From G963668435 sp963668435 (GTDB lineage Bacteria; Latescibacterota; Latescibacteria; Latescibacterales; Latescibacteraceae), in contig CAXXSC010000001.1 of NCBI GenBank assembly GCA_963668435.2, positions 620,001 through 684,000 of the forward strand: 64,000 nucleotides of DNA, written 5' to 3'. Made by a program: the position numbers and the translations under genes. The notes beneath the pieces are model-generated. The model saw nothing but the letters and a program-made list of their open reading frames with translations. It ran no database searches and was not told the DNA's origin. Positions 46,842 to 55,014 of the stretch are shown here, one piece after another; the first letter of the stretch is position 1, and each line of letters starts with the position of its first letter.

Positions 46842-46904
46842 ATGAGAAAGCGGTTTACGGAAGAGCAGATCAGACGGATGGTAAATCCGCCACCGGGCAA
46901 ATGA
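46842..46904 (+). pseudogene. IS3-type OrfA N-terminal fragment
   Basis: A 20-codon frame with a strong AGGAGG site reads MRKRFTEEQIRRM and then VNPPPGK before a stop. The first 13 residues match the usual start of IS3-family OrfA (MRKRFTEEQI). It is the relic of another insertion sequence, unrelated to the OrfA at 42363. The stretch from here to 47094 has no gene. Confidence 0.6.
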
Positions 46905-47094
46905 CCATTTCCACTTAAAGTTTCTGGCCCATCACCTGATTTGATGATGTAAGAACATCATTTTCTTCCGGTTGCTCCTTACCCTAATATCCCCTGATTA
47001 TAGCATTTAACGCTCCCTGTTTCTGGCGTACACCTTACTCCAGTCCTTAAACTGGAAAATGGAATGACATTTTCGAAAATAAACGAATATCGGG

Positions 47095-47123
47095 TTGCAT
47101 TTCTTTTCTGTCATACATATACT
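47095..47123 (+). promoter_or_regulatory. Candidate sigma-70 promoter for the 47.2-kb locus
   Basis: TTGCAT and TATACT are spaced by 17 bp and lie 47 bp upstream of the ATG at 47170. The -10 box lies within TACA-N7-TGTA; BlaI-type operators contain TACA/TGTA, but the usual central spacing is shorter, so I regard that only as a hint. Confidence 0.45.
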
Positions 47124-47169
47124 TTGTAACAGTAGAAATATTGTCAATTGAATGATAAGGGAGGCTGTG

Positions 47170-49455
47170 ATGAAACATTACTTTAGCTGCGATAATAGTG
47201 CAATATTTAGTATTATTTTTATTGTTATGCTTGTATCGCTTTCCGGTATAAGTGTCGGAGATGTAGACCTGACAATAAAGGGGACGGTGGTATTTGACGG
47301 TAATCCGGTTTCATCGGCTGCGATATATGAAGTTAATAATGGAAATGCTAATAATCCTTATGAGGTTTCTGCCGATTCTGTTGCCTGTACGGATGAGAAT
47401 GGGCAGTTTCAGATTAACGTGGAAAAAGATTTTTTTAATGACAGGGGAGCAGCATTAAAAATCGTTGTTGTTCATCCTGAATATGCTTTTGGATGGTTTA
47501 ACTATACAAAAGGGCTTCTCGGCCAGGACATGACTATCAAATTAAGTGAGCCCAATGCTGTATCCGGAACAATTGTTGACAGGAACGGGCATCCAATAGA
47601 AGGCGTCGAGGTTAACACAGAGTTTATATCCACGAACACCTCCGGTCATCCGATAATGAGGAATGTAATGTATATTAAGGGCTCGCTCCCATACACCTCG
47701 GTGATAACGGATAAAGATGGAAAATTTTCACTTGGCAGGATACCCGGAAGCGCTACGCTTACCATATCGACAAAAGTTGAAGGCTATGCAAATCAAAGAA
47801 AAATGGGAGTCGATTCGGAAGCCAGGGATGTTGTTATCGAACTCATTCCGGAAGGAATAATTGAAGGAACAGTCACATATGAAGACTCACGGAAGCCGGC
47901 CGCTGATGTGATGGTGATGACACAGGGATTAAGTAAAGACGAATGTAATTATACTCATACCGATGGTGAAGGGAAATATTCCCTCCAGGGCCTGATAGCC
48001 GACCAGTACAATGTTTTTATTGGTGACTTGGATGACTGGACTGCTGTAGCCGCTCAAAATATTTCGGCGGCTGAAGGTAAAATAACGTCGGATGTCGATT
48101 TGGTGTTGACGAAAGGCGGTTTCATCACTGGCAGGGTGACAGTCAAAGGTACTGGCGAGCCGGTCCCGGATGCCGGAATAGGTTTTTACGATGCCGCACG
48201 GCCTGAACCTCAGGCGGCTATGCATGGCGCTTTTACAGACAAGGACGGCTATTACAAATTTCGAGCGGCTCCGGGCAAGGCACTTGTATATGCATCATGG
48301 AATCCTCCGGAGGGATGTATTGTAGATCATACCGCTCGTGAATATGTTGATGTTGAAATGGGTGGAACTGTAGAAAATATCGATTTTGAATTTGAAAAAG
48401 GGATTAGTGTGAACGGTGTTGTAAAAACACTGGACGGGGAGCCTGTTTCCGGGGCATCAATAACCAGAGGCGGCAGGTTCGGATATGGCGGCTTCTCTGT
48501 GGTATCTGATGCCAAAGGAGCGTTCGAGATAAAAGGATTGCGTAAAGGCGATGCTCTGAATATCAGTGTCGAACACTCCGCGCGAAAATTGCGAGGTAAG
48601 GAAGAGCTGATAGCGGAACAGGATGCAGAGGTTGAAATACTGCTTGAAGAGTACAAGACAGTCAGTGTGAAAGGTCTGGTTTTAGATTCTCAGGGCAATC
48701 CGGCTATTGGCACCGACGTCTCTCTCTTACGATATATGGATAGCGGAGGCGCGATGAGTTCGGTTGCCGCAACAACTGATGCCGAGGGTGTTTTCGCTAT
48801 TTATGATCTGGTTGTTGGAAACGATTATAGTATCCTCGCTCAGAATGGACAGGCACGATCAGAAAAGTTTACTGCCGCTGAAAATATGGAGCTTTTTGAG
48901 TTGTCTCTTCCTCAAGCGGATCGATGGTTGGAAGGCGTGGTGTATGATACGAGCGGCAATCCGGTGCCGGGTGTCCGTGTCATGGTTAATGGCGGCGCAT
49001 CGGGTTTCATGCAGTCAATGACTGATAGTGATGGCAAGTACCGCCTTGACGGTCTTATTGGGAAATCTGAGAATGTCCGGATGATGTATGAACGGCGCGG
49101 GTCTTATGAATTCAAATATGTCCTGACAAATCAAGTGAAAGATTTTGAAATTGAGATTGCGAATAGATGGCTGGAAGGCAAAGTCACCGATGCCGATGGA
49201 AATCCTATCGAAGGCGCCTTTGTGACAGCTGATCAAGCTGGGCAAAGGTCGAGGTCCGGGCATAGAAATGTTGGTCAACAGACAGGTTCCGATGGAAAAT
49301 TCCGTCTTGAAGGGCTGTTAAAAGAAAAAGAAGCGATAAACATAAGCCATAAAGATCATGGTTATAAGAAAATCGAAAATATTGAAACAAACAAAAGCGA
49401 CGTAGTCCTGGTCCTGGACGCAGATTCATCAGATAGAATGGGCCGCAAGCCCTGA
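47170..49455 (+). CDS. Secreted protein with about eight carboxypeptidase-regulatory-like domains
   Basis: The 761-residue protein starts at ATG 47170 behind GGGAGG and has a hydrophobic signal segment (about residues 10-28). It is then built of about eight CarboxypepD_reg/transthyretin-like beta domains, each opening with a G-x-V-x-D-x-x-G-x-P pattern: LTIKGTVVFDGNPV, VSGTIVDRNGHPIEG, IEGTVTYEDSRKP, ITGRVTVKGTGEPV, VNGVVKTLDGEPVSG, VKGLVLDSQGNPAIG, LEGVVYDTSGNPVPG and LEGKVTDADGNPIEG. There is no catalytic domain. It probably forms an extended surface or periplasmic structure. It starts the plus-strand locus leading to the C39/BlaI/M56 genes. Just after its stop the +1 frame reads EWAASPEDDYGLIEYEG, so a frameshift joining it to the next gene is possible. 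Confidence 0.8.
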   Translation: MKHYFSCDNSAIFSIIFIVMLVSLSGISVGDVDLTIKGTVVFDGNPVSSAAIYEVNNGNANNPYEVSADSVACTDENGQFQINVEKDFFNDRGAALKIVVVHPEYAFGWFNYTKGLLGQDMTIKLSEPNAVSGTIVDRNGHPIEGVEVNTEFISTNTSGHPIMRNVMYIKGSLPYTSVITDKDGKFSLGRIPGSATLTISTKVEGYANQRKMGVDSEARDVVIELIPEGIIEGTVTYEDSRKPAADVMVMTQGLSKDECNYTHTDGEGKYSLQGLIADQYNVFIGDLDDWTAVAAQNISAAEGKITSDVDLVLTKGGFITGRVTVKGTGEPVPDAGIGFYDAARPEPQAAMHGAFTDKDGYYKFRAAPGKALVYASWNPPEGCIVDHTAREYVDVEMGGTVENIDFEFEKGISVNGVVKTLDGEPVSGASITRGGRFGYGGFSVVSDAKGAFEIKGLRKGDALNISVEHSARKLRGKEELIAEQDAEVEILLEEYKTVSVKGLVLDSQGNPAIGTDVSLLRYMDSGGAMSSVAATTDAEGVFAIYDLVVGNDYSILAQNGQARSEKFTAAENMELFELSLPQADRWLEGVVYDTSGNPVPGVRVMVNGGASGFMQSMTDSDGKYRLDGLIGKSENVRMMYERRGSYEFKYVLTNQVKDFEIEIANRWLEGKVTDADGNPIEGAFVTADQAGQRSRSGHRNVGQQTGSDGKFRLEGLLKEKEAINISHKDHGYKKIENIETNKSDVVLVLDADSSDRMGRKP

Positions 49456-49519
49456 AGATGATTATGGCTTGATTGAATACGAAGGTTTAGGTAATAATGT
49501 AAGTGTCCCGGAGCATGAT

Positions 49520-50027
49520 ATGAGTAAACCGTTGTCCGTGTTGAAACTCATTCGTGATGAAGAATGGGATAAGGTGGAAGATGCGTTGAGCTCGGCTCAA
49601 GACAAAAAATGGTCTAAACCGATGCTTGCCATTGTTCAATCAAAAAAACAAAGAACAAAACGAGTATATTCAAACAAATACCGAGATAATACAGGAATCG
49701 TCACTTTATGCACCTTCCGTTCTTGAGTGGTTGTGTTACAACCTGTACCGGGAAGCCAGAAGGCGTGAGGCGGCAAGAAAGTATGACGAGTCAATTACTA
49801 TGCTGACGCAGATTCTTGGGAACATGAAAAAAGGAAGAGTTTATTATGACTCTCAGCTTACGCTGGGGCGCGCCTATTTTAAAAGCGAGCTATATAGCAA
49901 ATCAAGAGACTCGATCGATAATCTGCTCAGTGACAGCGAACTTAAGGACTTCGATATGGACTTACAGTTTCAGAATGAAGGGAAAGAACTGTTACGGGCG
50001 ATCAATCAGGCCCAGTCTTCAAACTGA
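49520..50027 (+). pseudogene. TPR-like protein split by a frameshift at a poly-A tract
   Basis: Two frames make one protein of about 168 residues. The first begins MSKPLSVLKLIRDEEWDKVE (ATG 49520, GGAG upstream) and stops at 49726; the second carries SVLEWLCYNLYREARRR and YDESITMLTQILGNMKKG and ends at 50027. They join in frame if one A is dropped from the seven-A tract at about 49650, giving IVQSKNKEQNEYIQTN. The C-terminal part looks like two TPR-type helical hairpins. Upstream of 49520 the same frame reads like coding sequence (EWAASPEDDYGLIEYEG), so the gene may originally have been an extension of the preceding one. It may be a pseudogene, an assembly error or slippage expression. Confidence 0.55.
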
Positions 50028-50170
50028 AGGTAGAAATGCTGCTTAGTGAACGAATAGTTGAGATAATTGCGATAACAATACTCACCCGTAGAATACTGTG
50101 GGGAAGTTTGTTTTTTATCATCTTTTGCCCTTATTAAGGGCCTCGTATAAATAAAAAGTTGTTTTTTTTC

Positions 50171-50200
50171 TTGACATCACTAATTTGTTAGAATTATTAT
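50171..50200 (+). promoter_or_regulatory. Candidate sigma-70 promoter for the T9SS-type gene
   Basis: A consensus TTGACA (50171-50176) and TATTAT (50195-50200) are separated by 18 bp, 55 bp before the ATG at 50255. A small self-complementary GCCCTT-ATT-AAGGGC hairpin (50127-50141) precedes it and may end upstream transcription. Confidence 0.5.
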
Positions 50201-50254
50201 TATCATAGCCGTGAGTATGTTACTGTGAAGATAACTTAAAATGGTATTCCTCGT

Positions 50255-50911
50255 ATGAAAAAGTCCGTTTTCCTATTGTTGGTGTTTGTTGTGTTGAGCA
50301 ACATACCGGCATACGCTGAATCGAGTGATATTATCCTTTCCCCTGGAGGAAATATCATTGCTTTATCAGTGGCGAATGAATGGAAAAAAGATCTGGCCAA
50401 TCTGTCTGTTTCTGTCGGAATGGCTGATATTCCCGATGGGCTTGATATCAATGTAACACCATCAATGTTGTCTATCCGTAACGATAAAAGCCTGAAGAAG
50501 AAAATATTTTTGGAGATTACAGTCAACGATGAAACTGCCACTGAGGCGTTTGACATTCCGGTTATTTTTTCTGATAGTTTCGGGAATAGCTGGGAACATG
50601 TCATTCCTGTGAGTATTACGAGTGAGGTGCCGACACAGAACAGCCTTGCCCAGAATTTTCCCAACCCATTCAACCCAACGACAACGATCCAGTTTTCGCT
50701 CGCCGACAAGTCGAATGTCAGATTGTATGTGTACAATTCCCTGGGGCAGCTTGTTACAACACTGTTGCATGAAACAAGATCGCCGGGAATGCATTCGGTA
50801 GTGTGGGACGGCAAGGACGAGAACGGTTTAAAAGTATCAAGCGGAATATATTTCTATCATATGGAAACGGAGACTTTCAGTAATACCAAGCGAATGATGA
50901 TAATCGAATGA
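50255..50911 (+). CDS. Secreted protein with FlgD-Ig/T9SS type A sorting domain
   Basis: The 218-residue protein has a signal peptide (MKKSVFLLLVFVVLSNIPAYA), a central beta domain of about 110 residues that I do not recognise, and a C-terminal sorting domain (about residues 135-218): NSLAQNFPNPFNPTTTIQFS, LYVYNSLGQLVTTLL, GMHSVVWDGKDENG and SGIYFYHMET. Such domains direct proteins through the type IX secretion system in Bacteroidota, and related FlgD-Ig tails occur in many candidate phyla. Length is short for this class, so the passenger is small. It is 12 bp before the CBM9-TPR gene. Confidence 0.82.
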   Translation: MKKSVFLLLVFVVLSNIPAYAESSDIILSPGGNIIALSVANEWKKDLANLSVSVGMADIPDGLDINVTPSMLSIRNDKSLKKKIFLEITVNDETATEAFDIPVIFSDSFGNSWEHVIPVSITSEVPTQNSLAQNFPNPFNPTTTIQFSLADKSNVRLYVYNSLGQLVTTLLHETRSPGMHSVVWDGKDENGLKVSSGIYFYHMETETFSNTKRMMIIE

Positions 50912-50923
50912 CGGGGAACTGAA

Positions 50924-52021
50924 GTGAAGAAAATGTGTGTTATCATATCTGTCCTTGCTGTTATGTCGTTGATGATATTATCGACTGTTGAGGCTGCTGA
51001 GACTTTTTTTGCCGGGTATACGGATACTGATGCTCCTTTTGTTGTTGATGGGGATCTGGGTGATTGGGATGAGCCGGATTTCATTGTTGCGCAGGAAAAG
51101 AACGAAAAGTACTCGGCTTCTGGGAAATACGCGGGCACAGAGGACCTGACGGTTGAATTTTCGAGTTTCGGCGACAAATCATACCTTTATTTTGCGGTCA
51201 GGGTTGCTGATGATGCTATGGTGTTCGGAGAAGCCCCGGTCGGTACGCCCATACATGACGATTGTGTGGAAGTGAGGTTGTATGAGCAAGTGGCCGATGA
51301 TACGCCGATGAAAATATGGGTTTCAGCCTGGAAAGCTGGTGGTGTCAGGCTGGAGGGACGTGAGTTCGGTAAAGGCGTGTCATATCCTGATCTCTGGCAG
51401 GACAAAGGTGTCAAGGCGGAAATTGTGATTGAGGACGATGTGTATACAGTGGAGGTCGCGGTTCCTGTTGAGCTGATCCATTCTCTTGGGTATGAAAGCA
51501 CGGAAAGAGTCAATGCGAATATGCTTGTCTGTGACGATGATGACGGTGATGATGTCGATACGATTATTCAGTGGAATGCAGATACGGATATCGCTTTTAA
51601 CACTATTTCTTACTCAAATTTCGTTGCTTTTCCGGAGATAGAGGATGATACTCTGTCCGAATCTTCGGAAAATACCCGGGAGGTGGAGGTTGTCCTTGCT
51701 GCGCCTGATATTAATGCCGAAGTTCCCGATTATGATGTGCAGTTAGGTGTGGCCCGTGCATTTGAGAAAGCTAAATTATATGATCAAGCGGTTTCCGAGC
51801 TTGAAAAAGTCATTGCTGAAAGTTCCACACCTGAAATCAAAGTGCGGGCAAAATCTGACCTTGCACGGAATCTTTTCATAATCAATGATTTTACCCGGGC
51901 AAAAAGTCTGTGCCGGGAGCTTCTTGATATGGAGCTTGCCCCGGAAGTTGAGCTTAATGCAAAAATGGTACTTTTATCGATAGAGCGTAAAGAAAACCCT
52001 AAGCCCCCTTTTCATAAGTGA
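50924..52021 (+). CDS. Secreted CBM9-like and TPR protein
   Basis: The 365-residue protein starts at GTG 50924, has a signal peptide ending VEA, then a CBM9-like (DOMON/carbohydrate-binding family 9) domain: APFVVDGDLGDWDEP, YLYFAVRVADDAMV, DDCVEVRLYEQ and YTVEVAVPVELI. The C-terminal part (about residues 260-355) forms TPR-like helices (DVQLGVARAFEKAKLYDQAV, FTRAKSLCRELL). The end is basic and proline-rich. CBM9-like modules bind cell-surface sugars or heme. Together with the TPR part it may be a structural or binding component beside the C39 protein. It lies directly upstream of a strong hairpin at 52048. Confidence 0.75.
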   Translation: MKKMCVIISVLAVMSLMILSTVEAAETFFAGYTDTDAPFVVDGDLGDWDEPDFIVAQEKNEKYSASGKYAGTEDLTVEFSSFGDKSYLYFAVRVADDAMVFGEAPVGTPIHDDCVEVRLYEQVADDTPMKIWVSAWKAGGVRLEGREFGKGVSYPDLWQDKGVKAEIVIEDDVYTVEVAVPVELIHSLGYESTERVNANMLVCDDDDGDDVDTIIQWNADTDIAFNTISYSNFVAFPEIEDDTLSESSENTREVEVVLAAPDINAEVPDYDVQLGVARAFEKAKLYDQAVSELEKVIAESSTPEIKVRAKSDLARNLFIINDFTRAKSLCRELLDMELAPEVELNAKMVLLSIERKENPKPPFHK

Positions 52022-52047
52022 CCCCCCTCTTTTGATTGGGCTGACCT

Positions 52048-52085
52048 GTGAGGATGCTCTCCTGCATGATTATGAGCATCCTCAC
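52048..52085 (+). promoter_or_regulatory. Strong intergenic hairpin ahead of the C39 gene
   Basis: A perfect 12-bp stem (GTGAGGATGCTC with GAGCATCCTCAC), 14-nt loop, lies between the CBM9 gene and the C39 gene. It is followed by GGGAAAAAAA rather than a T-run, so it is not a classical terminator in the plus direction. Possible roles are an mRNA processing or stability element, an attenuator or a protein-binding site. Confidence 0.65.
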
Positions 52086-52104
52086 GGGAAAAAAAGCAGG
52101 TGAT

Positions 52105-53226
52105 ATGACTATTAATTATGTGAAAATCACTGCGTTACTGATATTGGGGCTCTGTACAATGTGCGGGGTTTCCGTCAGTGCTGTCGATAGCACCGGTGAT
52201 TCTCTCTGCGGTCCGCTTTGCCTGCTTGAAGTATGCAAATTGTATTCTACTGAGGCTGATCTGTCGGAAATATGCGAATGGTCCGGTCACGATATAAAAT
52301 TCGGGACGACGATGCTTGGTTTGCTTCATGCCGCTCATAACCTGAATTTGCCTGCTGTGCCGTTGGAATTGTCGGTCGAGCAGTTAAAAAAAGAAAAATC
52401 TCCGGGAATTGCATTTGTTGACAATAATCATTATGTTTTAGTCAGGGAAATAAAGGGTGATCAGGTATATATACAGGATCCGCCTGCTCAACCGTACTGC
52501 CAGAATATCGGCATATTCAGCAAGCGATGGTCTGGAGATATTCTGCTGTTTTCTGCCCGGAAAAGCCGGCAGATGAAAGCAGAAATCGAAAATATGCTCA
52601 GCACACTTGACGGGCCTCGATGTTCTCTGAACACCAGGAAATGTGATTTCGGTGCAGTTGAGAATGGAGACTCGCTTAGATATGTTTTTCCCGTGCTGAA
52701 CAGCGGATCCACCAAGTTGCAGCTTCGGGTCAAGTCTTCCTGCGGCTGTGTGAAATCAAAATTATCGCAAAATGTACTTGAGCCTGGGGAGCAGGCTGAG
52801 ATTTCTGTTCTTCTTGTTGTCGAAACGCTTGAGGAAGAGTTGCATCATGATGTTATTGTCAGAACTAACGATGTTCTGAATAAGCATGTGACTCTGACTT
52901 TGAGTGCGACTGTTAACAAATCACTAAATATTTATCCTCAAAATCTGTGGTTTGGGGATGTGGGGATGGGGGAGGCTGTAGAGCATGAGCTTTTGCTTGT
53001 TGGTGAGGCGGAAGATTCATTTGTAATCAACAAAATTGAGCATCCTGACTGGGTAACGGTTGAAAAACTTCCAACGCGGCATGGTAAGAAAATGGTCCTG
53101 CCTTTACTGGTTTCAGTTAGTAATAATGGACAGAGCTTCACTGATAACCCGTCAATAAAGCTTTATACATCCGGGGAAAAAGCGCTTCGATACGAAATTC
53201 CCTTGAGAGGAAATTTCGTACAATAA
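52105..53226 (+). CDS. Secreted C39 peptidase-DUF1573 fusion protein
   Basis: The 373-residue protein starts MTINYVKITALLILGLCTMC with a signal peptide ending about VSA, so the peptidase domain should lie outside the cytoplasm. A C39 domain follows: Cys35 in DSLCGPLCLLEVCKLY, TTMLGLLHAAHNLNLPAV, His109 in VDNNHYVLVREI and Asp125 in VYIQDPP. The Gln usually found six residues before the Cys is Ser29 here, which may weaken activity. Residues about 190-275 form a DUF1573 domain (KCDFGAVENGDSLRYVFPVL, SSCGCVKSKL), then a second Ig-like domain. C39 peptidases cut after Gly-Gly leaders; normally they are part of ABC exporters, but no ABC module is present. A Gly-Gly peptide gene lies three genes downstream. 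ATG 52105 is chosen because the region before it is a hairpin. Confidence 0.8.
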   Translation: MTINYVKITALLILGLCTMCGVSVSAVDSTGDSLCGPLCLLEVCKLYSTEADLSEICEWSGHDIKFGTTMLGLLHAAHNLNLPAVPLELSVEQLKKEKSPGIAFVDNNHYVLVREIKGDQVYIQDPPAQPYCQNIGIFSKRWSGDILLFSARKSRQMKAEIENMLSTLDGPRCSLNTRKCDFGAVENGDSLRYVFPVLNSGSTKLQLRVKSSCGCVKSKLSQNVLEPGEQAEISVLLVVETLEEELHHDVIVRTNDVLNKHVTLTLSATVNKSLNIYPQNLWFGDVGMGEAVEHELLLVGEAEDSFVINKIEHPDWVTVEKLPTRHGKKMVLPLLVSVSNNGQSFTDNPSIKLYTSGEKALRYEIPLRGNFVQ

Positions 53227-53340
53227 GCACTTTTTCTTTTATATCAATGTTATCAGCTTGGTCACTTTTTTGGGCTTTGCCTAAAAATAGATTCTGCGTT
53301 TTAGGATTATGCTGAGTAAAAACTTAACAGGACTGTTATT

Positions 53341-53712
53341 ATGAATCGGATTACTGACACTGAATTGTTTTTTCTGAAAATTATCTGGAACAGGGGCGAG
53401 TCGACTGCAAGGGAAGTTCATGAAGAGTCATTGAGCACAAAAGAACGGAAATATATATCCGTCAAAACGACGCTTGATATCATGCATGAAAAAGGTTTTC
53501 TGAAAAGGCGGAAAATCGGCCCTGTCTATCTCTATGCTTCTTCAGAGCCCAGGCGTTCTTTTTTGTCAAAAGCAATTGATAATTTTGCTAAGATGTTTCT
53601 TGATTATCAGGATCAGCCGTTGGTTAATTATCTTGCCAATAAAAACGATCTCGAGAAAACGGATCTTGCCAAGATAGATGAAATGTTGAACAAAAAAAAA
53701 GATGAAAGCTAA
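53341..53712 (+). CDS. BlaI/MecI/CopY family repressor
   Basis: The 123-residue winged-helix protein starts MNRITDTELFFLKIIWNRGE and follows BlaI: STAREVHEESLSTKE, then KTTLDIMHEKGFLKRRKIGPVYLY (wing) and a C-terminal dimerisation segment. Such repressors bind TACA/TGTA operators and are inactivated by cleavage by a BlaR1-type protease, whose gene follows 6 bp later. The targets are likely this locus. No clear operator was found in the 114 bp upstream. Confidence 0.9.
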   Translation: MNRITDTELFFLKIIWNRGESTAREVHEESLSTKERKYISVKTTLDIMHEKGFLKRRKIGPVYLYASSEPRRSFLSKAIDNFAKMFLDYQDQPLVNYLANKNDLEKTDLAKIDEMLNKKKDES

Positions 53713-53717
53713 ACTCC

Positions 53718-55004
53718 ATGCTTACGGCATTCTTAGACTATATACTCTTTTCCAGTATTGAGATAATACCATTGTTTATTATCATGTTGGTATTGGACAA
53801 TCTTTTTTTTAAGTATTCTCCCAACATTAAATACTGGTTTTGGAGTGCTTTCTTTGTGCGCCTGGCATTGCCTTTCCACTTTGATTTCGCAATTACCAAT
53901 TCAATACAGGAGAAATCAACGGAAGTCATTCAGAGTATCAGTCCTGCAAGTATTAAGCTGCTGCAGGAAAACCAGCAGGCAATATCGGTTTCTTCGCCAG
54001 GCTTCCAAAGTGCATTTACATTAGTGTTTTGGATTGTCATGACGATAATAGCCGGTGTTGCGTTGTATAAAGTATATCAGTTAAAAAAAGTCTTTAACAA
54101 TTCCTTCGAATGTAAAGATAATACACTGGCTGATATGCTTGCGGAATTGACGGGTAAAATGAAGCTCCGACGTAAAGTCAAGTTGTATCTAATTGATATC
54201 GCAAGGATCAACAGCCCTGCCGTAACCGGGATATTCAAGCCCAGGATTTTTATACCGATTCAGCTGCTTGAAACTATGAATGAGGAAGAGATGCGGGCAA
54301 TTTTGATTCACGAACTCGTTCATATCAAACGTTTTGACACCGTGACAAATTATGTGCAATACGTTTTACGCGTACTGTATTTTTTCCATCCTCTTGTCTG
54401 GTATGTCAACAGTGTTCTTAAAAAGTATCGTGAAGAAGTCTGTGATGATATTTCCGTGTACTACTATGACGGAGATCAACGTAAATACTCAAGTTGCCTG
54501 TATAATGTCATGAGCTCCATCAGGAACGAGACAATCGCTTTTTCTCTGGGCTTTTCCGAAAAGAAGAACGGCATTTCAGAACGTTTCAGTCGCCTGCTGG
54601 ATGATGGCTACAAACCATATCGACGTATAAACACTGTAACATTGGGTGCGTTATCTTTATTGCTGGTTGCAAGCTTTGGAATATCCTGCGATAGTATTTT
54701 AGAAAATGATAAAATTTCGAAAACGACTTCTCAGGCGATTGATGTAATGGAAGCTAAAAAAGATAACTATGTTAAAGTCAGAATAGCATTCTTAGAGTAC
54801 GGGAAAGTGGAAATTGATGGCGAGAAGTTATCCTATGAAGAAGTTCCTGATAAAATCCAGGTACATGTCGATGCTGGTATTACAATCAGGTTAACACTTG
54901 CTCCATTGAAGACTACAACTCAATATGAGATGGAACAGCTTATGGAGATTTTAAGATATTTGGAAATTGAAAGCATAATGATTGAAAATACAAGAGATAA
55001 ATAG
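53718..55004 (+). CDS. M56 (BlaR1-like) membrane metalloprotease with ExbD-like C-terminal domain
   Basis: The 428-residue protein has three N-terminal membrane helices, then an M56 zinc protease domain with HELVH in EEEMRAILIHELVHIKRFD, the downstream FFHPLVWYVNSVLK helix and Glu in YREEVCDD. A further membrane helix (VTLGALSLLLVASFGISC) leads to an extracytoplasmic tail. There is no penicillin-binding sensor. Instead, residues about 350-428 (KVEIDGEKLSYEEVPDKIQV, ITIRLTLAPLKTTTQYEMEQ) resemble the ExbD/TolR periplasmic domain. It should sense an envelope signal and cleave the co-encoded BlaI. The downstream peptide gene begins 10 bp after its stop. Confidence 0.87.
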   Translation: MLTAFLDYILFSSIEIIPLFIIMLVLDNLFFKYSPNIKYWFWSAFFVRLALPFHFDFAITNSIQEKSTEVIQSISPASIKLLQENQQAISVSSPGFQSAFTLVFWIVMTIIAGVALYKVYQLKKVFNNSFECKDNTLADMLAELTGKMKLRRKVKLYLIDIARINSPAVTGIFKPRIFIPIQLLETMNEEEMRAILIHELVHIKRFDTVTNYVQYVLRVLYFFHPLVWYVNSVLKKYREEVCDDISVYYYDGDQRKYSSCLYNVMSSIRNETIAFSLGFSEKKNGISERFSRLLDDGYKPYRRINTVTLGALSLLLVASFGISCDSILENDKISKTTSQAIDVMEAKKDNYVKVRIAFLEYGKVEIDGEKLSYEEVPDKIQVHVDAGITIRLTLAPLKTTTQYEMEQLMEILRYLEIESIMIENTRDK

Positions 55005-55014
55005 GGATGATCTA

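Noticed and set aside
47114..47128. TACA-N7-TGTA as a BlaI operator
   Set aside because: BlaI-type operators have a much shorter centre; the match may be chance and is only mentioned with the promoter.
26101..47150. Direct repeat of the tRNA-Ser 3' end as the far attachment site
   Set aside because: I looked for a second copy by eye through the island and its right edge and found none.
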